NCBI RefSeq assembly: GCF_029813785.1
Contig: NZ_JARVKY010000026.1
Location: 50,376-114,375, forward strand
From: Streptomyces sp. DH41
GTDB taxonomy: Bacteria; Actinomycetota; Actinomycetes; Streptomycetales; Streptomycetaceae
Direction: 5' to 3'
DNA length: 64,000 nt
Below are positions 58,022 to 64,000 of this stretch, one piece after another (the first letter of the stretch is position 1; every line of letters starts with the position of its first letter). The notes beneath the pieces are model-generated. The model was not told the origin of the DNA, ran no database searches, and saw only the letters and a list, made by a program, of their open reading frames with translations. A program made the position numbers and the translations under genes.

Positions 58022-59269
58022 CTATACGGCGAACTCGACCGGCAGGCTGTCCAGCCGCGACTCCCAGGTGGAGGCCGTGGAGGTGAGTTCGGCCGGCGGC
58101 ACGGCCAGGCGCAGCCCGGGCAGGCGGTGCAGCAGGACATCCACGGCCGTCTCGATGATGGCCTGGCCGATGTTCTGGCCCGGGCACTCGTGGGGGCCCG
58201 CGCTGAAGGCGAGGTGCGAGGCGTTGCCCTGCACCGAGACGGCGGTGTCCGGGCGGATCTCGGGGTCGTGGTTGCCGGCCGCGAGGCCCAGCACGAGCAG
58301 GTCGCCCTCCTTGACCGGGCAGCCGCCGAGTTCCAGGTCGGCGGTGGCGAACCGGCCCGGCAGCACGGCCAGCGGCGGGGAGTTCCACATCACCTCCTCC
58401 ACGAGCGTGGACAGGTTCAGCTGGCCGCTCACCAGGCCGGAGAGCCAGGAGGTGTCGGTGAGCAGGAGCTGGAGCGCCCGGGCCAGCAGGTTGCTGGTCG
58501 TGGTGTGGGCCGTGATCAGGACCAGGCGCAGGTGGTTGACGATCTCGTCCTCGTCGAGACCGGAGTGGTGCTCGATGAGGCCGGAGGCGAAGTCGGAGCC
58601 GGGCTCCCGCCGCTTGCGCGCGGCGAGTTCACCGAGGATGTCCATGATGCGCCCGTTGTGCGTGAGGGCGTCCGCGCCGCCCTGGATCACGTGTGCGCTG
58701 GACTCGGCGAGATTGCGTCCCTCCCGCTCGGCGAGTCCGAAGACGCGGGTGAGGACCAGCATGGGCAGGTACTCCGCGAAGTCGGCCACCAGGTCGGCAC
58801 GGCCCGCGTCGGCGAAGGCGTCGATCTGCTTGTTGGCGAAGTGCGTGGCATGCCGGCGGATGCCCCGGCCGGCCACGGCGTACAGGTTGTCGGTGACCGC
58901 CCCGCGCAGCCGGCGGTGCGGTTCGCCGTCCTGGGAGACGCAGTCGGGGCGCCAGCCCACCATCTGCATCAGCGGGGACGTCTCCTCCACGCGGCCGTCC
59001 CGGAAGTCCCGCCAGATCCGCGAGTCGCGGCTGAACTGCAGCGGGTTGTCCAGGACCCGACGGTTCTCCCGGTACCCGAGGACCAGCCAGGCGGGGACGT
59101 CGCCCTCCAGCAGCACCGGTGCGACACTGCCGTGCTCCTTGCGGAGCCGCGCGTAGATGTCGTGCGGGTCGGTCGCCGCCTCGGGGCCGTAGAGCCGGGT
59201 GACGTCCTCGCCGTGGGCGACGGGGCAGCCGCCGCCGGTGGGGCCGGACGGGGTCTGGTCGTCGTTCAT
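58022..59269 (-). CDS. conservon cytochrome P450 (CYP157-like) lacking the ExxR arginine
   Basis: A 415-residue P450, last gene of the conservon. The haem loop is intact (FSAGPHECPG, Cys362). The K-helix, where almost all P450s have ExxR, reads EEVMW (291-295), giving ExxW. The I-helix reads AHTTT (254-258) instead of AG-x-E/D-T. The same loss of ExxR is known for CYP157C1 of S. coelicolor, also a conservon-type P450. Its ATG overlaps the stop of the GTPase gene (ATGA). The convergent terpene cyclase is a plausible source of its substrate; this is inference. Confidence 0.9.
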   Translation of the reverse strand: MNDDQTPSGPTGGGCPVAHGEDVTRLYGPEAATDPHDIYARLRKEHGSVAPVLLEGDVPAWLVLGYRENRRVLDNPLQFSRDSRIWRDFRDGRVEETSPLMQMVGWRPDCVSQDGEPHRRLRGAVTDNLYAVAGRGIRRHATHFANKQIDAFADAGRADLVADFAEYLPMLVLTRVFGLAEREGRNLAESSAHVIQGGADALTHNGRIMDILGELAARKRREPGSDFASGLIEHHSGLDEDEIVNHLRLVLITAHTTTSNLLARALQLLLTDTSWLSGLVSGQLNLSTLVEEVMWNSPPLAVLPGRFATADLELGGCPVKEGDLLVLGLAAGNHDPEIRPDTAVSVQGNASHLAFSAGPHECPGQNIGQAIIETAVDVLLHRLPGLRLAVPPAELTSTASTWESRLDSLPVEFAV

Positions 59270-59871
59270 CGGGGCTCCAGGGCGGCGGCCGAGCGGTCCT
59301 TCAGATGCCGTATCAGCGTGACGAGCACGTCGCGGCTGGCCGTGCGGTCGCGGGCGTCGAAGGCGACGACCGGCGTGTGCGGCGGGATGTCGAGCGCGTC
59401 CCGGATCTCCTCGACGGGGTAGTGGCGGGAGTCGGGGAAGACGTTGAGCGCGATGACGAAGGGGACCTTCTGCCGCTCCATTTCCTCGATCGCCCGGAAA
59501 CTGGAGGCCAGCCGCCGGGTGTCCACCAGGACGACCGCGCCCAGCGCACCCTTGAACAGGCCGTTCCACAGGAACCAGAATCTTTCCTGGCCCGGGGTAC
59601 CGAACAGGTAGAGCATCAGCGTGTCGTTGAGGCTGATCTTGCCGAAGTCCAGGCTGACGGTGGTCTGCGTCTTGTCGGCGACGCCGATGAGGCGGTCGAC
59701 GTCGGCGCTGGCCTGGGTGAGGGTCTCCTCGGTGGTCAGCGGCTTGATGTCGCTGACGGAGCGGACCATGGTGGTCTTGCCCGTGCCGAAGCCGCCGGCG
59801 ATCATCACCTTCACCGAGCGGGTGTCCCCGGCCGTCGGTGATCCCGGTCGGTCAAAGCCTTTCAAGTCCAC
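59266..59871 (-). CDS. cvnD: conservon GTPase CvnD
   Basis: A 201-residue small GTPase of the MglA/Rap-like bacterial type. The P-loop is GGFGTGKTT, G3 is GTPGQERF and the G4 region is IALNVFPDS, where NVFPD replaces the usual NKxD, as in other CvnD proteins. GTG at 59871 overlaps cvnC by 20 bases; the frame stays open upstream. CvnD is thought to be the switch of a membrane-associated complex with CvnA, CvnB and CvnC. Confidence 0.9.
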   Translation of the reverse strand: MDLKGFDRPGSPTAGDTRSVKVMIAGGFGTGKTTMVRSVSDIKPLTTEETLTQASADVDRLIGVADKTQTTVSLDFGKISLNDTLMLYLFGTPGQERFWFLWNGLFKGALGAVVLVDTRRLASSFRAIEEMERQKVPFVIALNVFPDSRHYPVEEIRDALDIPPHTPVVAFDARDRTASRDVLVTLIRHLKDRSAAALEPR

Positions 59872-60223
59872 TGAGTACCTCCTCAAGGAGCGCGAGGTCG
59901 GGCCCGCGGCCGGCGTCGTGTGCCGGGATGGGATCACGGGCTTCGATACGGCCTGCCTGGAGCAGGTCGGACAGCAGCACCGCGAGAATGTTGAAGGGCA
60001 GGTGGAGGTGGGCGCCGAGTTCGGCCACCGACAGCGGTTCGCGGCAGCGCCGGAGTATCTCCTCGTGCTCGTGCTGCATCCCCGGTAAGGGGACGGCGCG
60101 GGAGACGACGAGGGTCGCCACGTCGAGGGTCGACGCCGATCCGCCCGGCCCGCTGCGCCCTCCGGTGAGGACGTAGTAGCGCTCGAGCCCGGACGGATCG
60201 GTCGGTCGGCGGGGAGCACTCAT
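59852..60223 (-). CDS. cvnC: conservon protein CvnC (DUF742)
   Basis: A 123-residue DUF742 protein. The segments ERYYVLTGGRS, ATLVVSRAVPLPGMQHEHEE and PFNILAVLLSDLLQAGRIEA are typical, and the C-terminal half is a winged-helix-like fold. The ATG overlaps the cvnB stop (ATGA), showing coupling. Its biochemical role in the conservon complex is not known. Confidence 0.92.
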   Translation of the reverse strand: MSAPRRPTDPSGLERYYVLTGGRSGPGGSASTLDVATLVVSRAVPLPGMQHEHEEILRRCREPLSVAELGAHLHLPFNILAVLLSDLLQAGRIEARDPIPAHDAGRGPDLALLEEVLSGLERL

Positions 60224-60630
60224 CCAGAGTGCTCCTCCTGGCGCGGAGTGGTGCCGAGGAGCTCACCCATCCTGCGGGCCAGGTCGCGCATCTGATGGCC
60301 GAGCAGGCCTTGGTCGAGGCCCTCGCGGGCGAGCACGCCGAGGTACGTCTCCAGGCCCGCGCGGACGACGAAGAGGTGCCCGCCGTCCACTTCGATCATC
60401 GCCAGCCGCAGCTGTCCCGCGTGCTGCGGGAACTGCTCGGCGACCGGCTGGGCCAGCGCCTGCAGTCCGGCCACCACGGCGGCGAAGCGGTCCACGTCGT
60501 CGGGGTCTTCGGCGCCGTAGGAGGTGATGGCCTTGCCGTCGCTGGAGGCCACGAGGGCGAAGCGGATCTCCTGGATGCTCTCCACAAGGTCGCGGAGCGC
60601 CCAGCTCACGTCGGTTCCCTGGTGCGTCAT
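60220..60630 (-). CDS. cvnB: conservon roadblock/LC7 protein CvnB
   Basis: A 136-residue roadblock/LC7-domain protein. It has the family strands IRFALVASSDGKAITSYG, LRLAMIEVDGGHLFVVRAG and the central helix FAAVVAGLQALAQPVAEQF. Roadblock proteins regulate small GTPases, here CvnD. It starts 5 bases after the cvnA stop. Confidence 0.93.
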   Translation of the reverse strand: MTHQGTDVSWALRDLVESIQEIRFALVASSDGKAITSYGAEDPDDVDRFAAVVAGLQALAQPVAEQFPQHAGQLRLAMIEVDGGHLFVVRAGLETYLGVLAREGLDQGLLGHQMRDLARRMGELLGTTPRQEEHSG

Positions 60631-60635
60631 GGGGA

Positions 60636-62438
60636 CTAGTCGCTCTCTTCAGTGCGGTGCTCGGTGGACGCGCCACCGGTGGTCGTGTCACGGGCGTCGG
60701 CGGCCCCCGGCGGGGACGCGCCGGCCACCGCGTCGGGGTCTCGTCCGGCGGTGGCGAAGGCGGCGAGACCGGCGAACGAGGCGTCCGGCGGTACGGCGGA
60801 GACGGCGGCCCGGTCGCTCGGGCCGGGCCCGGCGGCGTACGCGGCGGACCCTGGGACGGTCCGGGTCTGCCCGGCGGTCCGCCCGGCGGCCGGCTCGGCG
60901 CGCCTGCTCCGGCGCCGGGGCAGCCCGCCCGGGGTGGTCTCCACGGCGCCGGTCCCGGCATCGCCGTCGGTGGGGGCGGGCACGGTGGACGGGGCGGTGG
61001 TCAGGGCGACGGCCGGTTCGGAATCCGGGGCCGCGATGGCGGGCGGTGCCGTGGGGGCCGGCGGGGCCTCCGGAGCGCTCGCGGTGGCCGTGGCGGCCGC
61101 CGGCAGCGGGCTGAAGTATTTGTGCGGTACAACGATTACGACAGAGGTGCCCAGCCACGGCGAGTCGGCGAAGGTGACGCGGATGCCGTAGCGGCGGGCG
61201 AGGGCGCCGACGACGCGCAGACCGATGTTGGCGTCCTCCGAGATGCCGCCGAGGCCCGGGCCGGGCGAGGTGCCCGCGAGGGCGTGCTCGGCCTCGCGCT
61301 TCTTCTCCTCGCTCAGACCCTTGCCGGAGTCCTGGATCTCGATGCCGACACCGTTGGGGACCTCCTTGCCGGAGACGACCACCGGTTCGGTGGGCGGCGA
61401 GTAGCGCGCGGCGTTGTCCAGCAGGTGGGCGAAGACCAGCGTGAGGTGGTCCACCAGACCGCCGTCGACACCGAGTTCCGGCAGATGTCGCAGCTGGACG
61501 CGGTGGAAGTCCTTGATCCGGCCGATGCCACCGCGCATCACGCTCAGCAGCCGCTGCGGCTCCTGCCACTGCCGGCCCGGGCGGTCGGACCCGCCGAGCA
61601 CACCGATGCTGGCGGCGAGGCAGTCGGCGGGGCCGATGGCCTGGTCGAGTTCCATCAGGCCCCGGGCGACGGCCGGCAGCCGTCCGTGCTCACCCTGCAG
61701 CTCGTGCAGGCGGCCACGGAGTTTGCTGGTCAGGACGTGGATGCGGTTACCCACACCGATGACCGCCTGTTCGGCGGAGGTCGAGCGGTCGAACTCCGCC
61801 TCGACGCCGATCAGCGCGGTTCTGAGGACCTTGCGCAGTTCGGCCTGGAGGTCGGCTCCGACCTTGGCGCACTGCTCCACGGTCGGCAGGATGTCGTCGA
61901 TGGCGTCACCGGCGCGCAGCCGGCGCATCGCGTCGGGCAGCTGCTCGTCGGCGAGCCGGGAGACCGCGGCCAGCTGGTGGCTCAGCTGCTCCTGCCAGGC
62001 CCCGGTCTGCTCGGCGAACCGGGTCTCGTAACTCGTGGCCTGCTCGGCCAGCCGGTCCTCACAGGCCCGGGAGTGTTCCGTCAACCGTGCCTCGTACGTC
62101 TGCGCCTGCTCGGTGAGCCGCGCGTCCAGCGCGGCGCGCTCGGCGGAGAACTTTCGCTCCAGGCCGGCCACGTGCTGCTGCCACTGCTGGGAGTGCTCGG
62201 CCTGCGCGGCGCGGTGGGCGTCCTCCGCCCGGCGCTGCTGGGCCCGGGTGCGCAGCAGGAGGCGTACGCACACGGTGCCGGCCGCCGTCGCCACCACACC
62301 GGCGACGGCGACGGATATTCGCTCCGAGCTCATGAACGTGGCGGCTACCGTCCCGCCTCCGAGACCCAGTGGCATGAGCCACCAGCTGTACCAGGCGACA
62401 GGGGCCCGCGCCGCCGGTGGCGGAGTGGCGAGTTCCAT
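60636..62438 (-). CDS. cvnA: conservon sensor-kinase-like protein CvnA
   Basis: A 600-residue membrane protein. Two helices lie near the N-terminus (about residues 15-65). A coiled coil follows (about 75-190) with recurring RLTEQ/RLAEQ/RFAEQ heptads, then a helical part and a histidine-kinase-like ATPase domain (about 320-460; HLLDNAARYSPP, GIEIQDSGKGLSEE, GLRVVGALARRYG). The C-terminal 130 residues are Pro/Ala-rich and disordered. The start at 62438 is chosen because GAAGG lies 6 bases upstream; the ATG at 62444 is too close to it. CvnA anchors the conservon complex and may sense a signal. Confidence 0.9.
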   Translation of the reverse strand: MELATPPPAARAPVAWYSWWLMPLGLGGGTVAATFMSSERISVAVAGVVATAAGTVCVRLLLRTRAQQRRAEDAHRAAQAEHSQQWQQHVAGLERKFSAERAALDARLTEQAQTYEARLTEHSRACEDRLAEQATSYETRFAEQTGAWQEQLSHQLAAVSRLADEQLPDAMRRLRAGDAIDDILPTVEQCAKVGADLQAELRKVLRTALIGVEAEFDRSTSAEQAVIGVGNRIHVLTSKLRGRLHELQGEHGRLPAVARGLMELDQAIGPADCLAASIGVLGGSDRPGRQWQEPQRLLSVMRGGIGRIKDFHRVQLRHLPELGVDGGLVDHLTLVFAHLLDNAARYSPPTEPVVVSGKEVPNGVGIEIQDSGKGLSEEKKREAEHALAGTSPGPGLGGISEDANIGLRVVGALARRYGIRVTFADSPWLGTSVVIVVPHKYFSPLPAAATATASAPEAPPAPTAPPAIAAPDSEPAVALTTAPSTVPAPTDGDAGTGAVETTPGGLPRRRSRRAEPAAGRTAGQTRTVPGSAAYAAGPGPSDRAAVSAVPPDASFAGLAAFATAGRDPDAVAGASPPGAADARDTTTGGASTEHRTEESD

Positions 62439-62933
62439 CTGCATCCTTCGAACCAGAACGACCGAACAGGGGGGAGTGTGACAAGGGGTGTGCAAAAGGG
62501 TGCGACAGGGGTGGGGCAGTGGGGGACAGGGAGCGCGCAAGGGGGGACCGCGCTCATGGGTACGCACCGTGAGTCGACCCGTCGCGATCGCGTCAACTCG
62601 CAGCGCCGATCGGGAGCTTATCGGTTGTGAACCCTAAAAGATCAATTTCGCGGCCCGGCGGAAGTGAGGATTCCGTCACGCTTCGGCGAGGATCGCCAGG
62701 TCGACAAATCCCTTTGCCTCGCAGGCAAGTTGGGCGTCCGGCCCCAGGTCCCGCTCGGCACGCCGACGGGACCGCGGGCCGGTGGGGTGCGGGGCGCCCC
62801 ACCGGCCGACGTGTGCGGATGCCGACGGGGTGAGACCCGTTCTCCGGGTGCTTCCCGCCCCGGGGAATGACACGATCTTGTCCGAGGTTCCCCTCCGTGC
62901 CGTTGACACCCTCTCCGAGTTGCGAGGTTCTCG
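62439..62933. other. 495-base divergent intergenic region
   Basis: No gene is supported. The part 62465-62555 is a G-rich, repetitive run on the plus strand (a C-rich leader for cvnA). A less GC-rich stretch at 62610-62650 probably holds the cvnA promoter. The inverted repeat at 62777-62807 and a TTGACA at 62903-62908 complete what I can see. Confidence 0.5.
62777..62807. repeat. 11-base perfect inverted repeat
   Basis: GGCCGGTGGGG (62777-62787) and CCCCACCGGCC (62797-62807) have a 9-base loop. There is no T-run and no gene end nearby, so it may be a regulatory hairpin or the relic of a terminator. Confidence 0.6.
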
Positions 62934-63875
62934 ATGAACACCATGCGCGCCATCAGCCAGGACTCCCTCGGCGGTCCCGAGGTCCTGAAGGAGGTACGGC
63001 CGCGGCGCCCCGAGCCCCGGCCGAACGAGGTGCTGGTGCGGATGCGTGCCGCCGGGGTGAACCCGACCGACTGGAAGCACCGGGCGAACGGCGGCTTCCT
63101 CGGTGAGCCGCCCTTCGTGCTGGGCTGGGACGTCTCGGGCGTGGTCGAGGCGGTGGGCATCGGCGTCGCCGCGTTCCGGCCCGGCGACGAGGTCTTCGGC
63201 ATGCTCTCCTATCCGTTCGGCCACGGCTCCCACGCGGAGTACGTCACCGCTCCCGCGCGCACCTTCACCCACAAGCCGGCCGGAATCGACCACGTCCAGG
63301 CGGGCGCGCTCCCGCTGGTCTCGCTGACGGCGTGGCAGGCGCTGGTGGAGCGCGCCGACGTCCGGCCGGGGCAGCGGGTGCTGATCCACGCGGCGGCCGG
63401 CGGTGTGGGCCATGTGGCGGTGCAGATCGCCAAGGCCCGGGGCGCCCACGTGATCGGCACCGCGAGCGCGGGCAAGCACGAGTTCCTGCGTTCCCTCGGG
63501 GCGGACGAGACGGTGGACTACCGGGAGACGGACTTCGCCGAGGCCGTGAAGGACGTCGACGTGGTCCTGGACACGATCGGCGGCGACACGTCCCTGCGTT
63601 CGCTGCGCGTGCTCCGTCCGGGCGGGGTGGTGGTGTCGATCCTGCCGGTCGGGTCGGACGAGTTCTACGAGGAGGCCGAGCGGCTCGGCGTGCGTGCGGT
63701 GCGGATGCTCGTGGACGCCGACCGGGCCGACATGCGGGAGATCGCCGGGCTGGTCGAGTCGGGGAAGCTGAGGGCCACGATCGCGCGGACCTTCCCACTG
63801 GCCGACGCGGCGGAGGCGCACGCGCTCGGCGAGAAGGGCCGCACCACGGGCAAGCTCGTCCTCGTGGTCGACTGA
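62934..63875 (+). CDS. NADP-dependent quinone oxidoreductase-like MDR enzyme
   Basis: A 313-residue medium-chain dehydrogenase/reductase of the zinc-free quinone-oxidoreductase type. It starts MNTMRAISQDSLGGPEVLKE, has the GROES-like N-terminal domain with NPTDWKHR and GWDVSGVVEAVG, and the cofactor motif HAAAGGVGHVAVQIAK. No zinc ligands are present. GCGAGG lies 7 bases before the ATG. It probably reduces quinones or alpha,beta-unsaturated carbonyls with NADPH. It is transcribed alone. Confidence 0.92.
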   Translation: MNTMRAISQDSLGGPEVLKEVRPRRPEPRPNEVLVRMRAAGVNPTDWKHRANGGFLGEPPFVLGWDVSGVVEAVGIGVAAFRPGDEVFGMLSYPFGHGSHAEYVTAPARTFTHKPAGIDHVQAGALPLVSLTAWQALVERADVRPGQRVLIHAAAGGVGHVAVQIAKARGAHVIGTASAGKHEFLRSLGADETVDYRETDFAEAVKDVDVVLDTIGGDTSLRSLRVLRPGGVVVSILPVGSDEFYEEAERLGVRAVRMLVDADRADMREIAGLVESGKLRATIARTFPLADAAEAHALGEKGRTTGKLVLVVD

Positions 63876-64000
63876 CCGGCCCCGAGGTCCTCGTACGACC
63901 GGACCCGCGTCGTCCACCCGGTACCGGCGTTCATGGGCGTGGGGGGGGCCCGGGGGTGGGGCCCGACCCCGCCACTCCCGTGTGCCGACCCATTCCCCGT

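Noticed and set aside
62903..62931. Promoter with TTGACA just before the quinone oxidoreductase
   Set aside because: No acceptable -10 at 16-19 bases, and the likely ribosome binding site GCGAGG would fall on the -10 position.

Overview
The window is high-GC actinobacterial chromosome and almost certainly from a Streptomyces. The genus-typical markers are a subtilisin-inhibitor (SSI) gene, a conservon (cvnABCD plus P450), a mycothiol-dependent formaldehyde dehydrogenase, sugar ABC operons without their own ATPase, a perfect CebR box, DUF4232 and DUF4235 proteins, and GTG starts preceded by purine-rich ribosome binding sites. I found no rRNA, tRNA, insertion sequence, integrase or CRISPR array. 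The layout is that of chromosome-arm or near-arm DNA: many short independent transcription units, often in divergent or convergent pairs.

Layout. 1-3.5 kb: 3' part of a membrane-anchored S1 protease, a DMT permease, a small protein and a ROK regulator. 3.7-8.1 kb: sugar ABC operon (two permeases, binding lipoprotein, Gfo/Idh/MocA oxidoreductase), divergent from the ROK gene across two palindromes. 8.3-16.8 kb: two SDRs, the MscR/metallo-beta-lactamase-fold pair, an ABC exporter, a YfcE-type phosphoesterase, RmlB, a 59-residue protein missed by simple ORF calling, and a CBS protein. 16.9-21.8 kb: two divergent SpoIIE-type phosphatases. 21.9-29.9 kb: a secreted S1 protease divergent from a peptide-export locus made of a 71-residue double-glycine precursor, a hairpin terminator, an HlyD-like adaptor, a C39 peptidase-ABC transporter and a second NHLM-type ABC transporter. 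30-33.3 kb: Ppx/GppA phosphatase, small acidic protein, then a haem-oxygenase-like diiron oxidase / HemK-like methyltransferase / CDGSH operon.

33.4-38.1 kb: SSI-type inhibitor with a trypsin-like reactive site, lactate 2-monooxygenase, a sigma-like/zinc-finger/TM/ricin-lectin fusion protein, and an RHH/Fic module whose Fic active site is degenerate. 38.2-45 kb: GH9 cellulase under a CebR box, a DinB remnant, an SDR with a MerR-type promoter, and a Tat-exported GH2 enzyme. 45-50 kb: a third SpoIIE-type phosphatase, a DUF4232 lipoprotein, an aldo/keto reductase and a DUF1348 gene divergent from a TetR regulator across two identical-arm operators. 50.7-56.6 kb: ferredoxin plus P450, a deazaflavin-type reductase, a CDF transporter, a GST-like reductase, DUF4235, a VOC protein and a pyridoxamine-oxidase-like protein. 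56.9-62.4 kb: sesquiterpene cyclase converging on a conservon whose P450 lacks the ExxR arginine. 62.9-63.9 kb: a quinone oxidoreductase.

The most promising candidate for an undescribed system is the peptide locus at 23.7-29.9 kb. It has complete dual-transporter export machinery and a cysteine-free precursor with two tandem core repeats, but no recognisable modifying enzyme. All assignments come from reading the sequence and from remembered family motifs; no database search was run.
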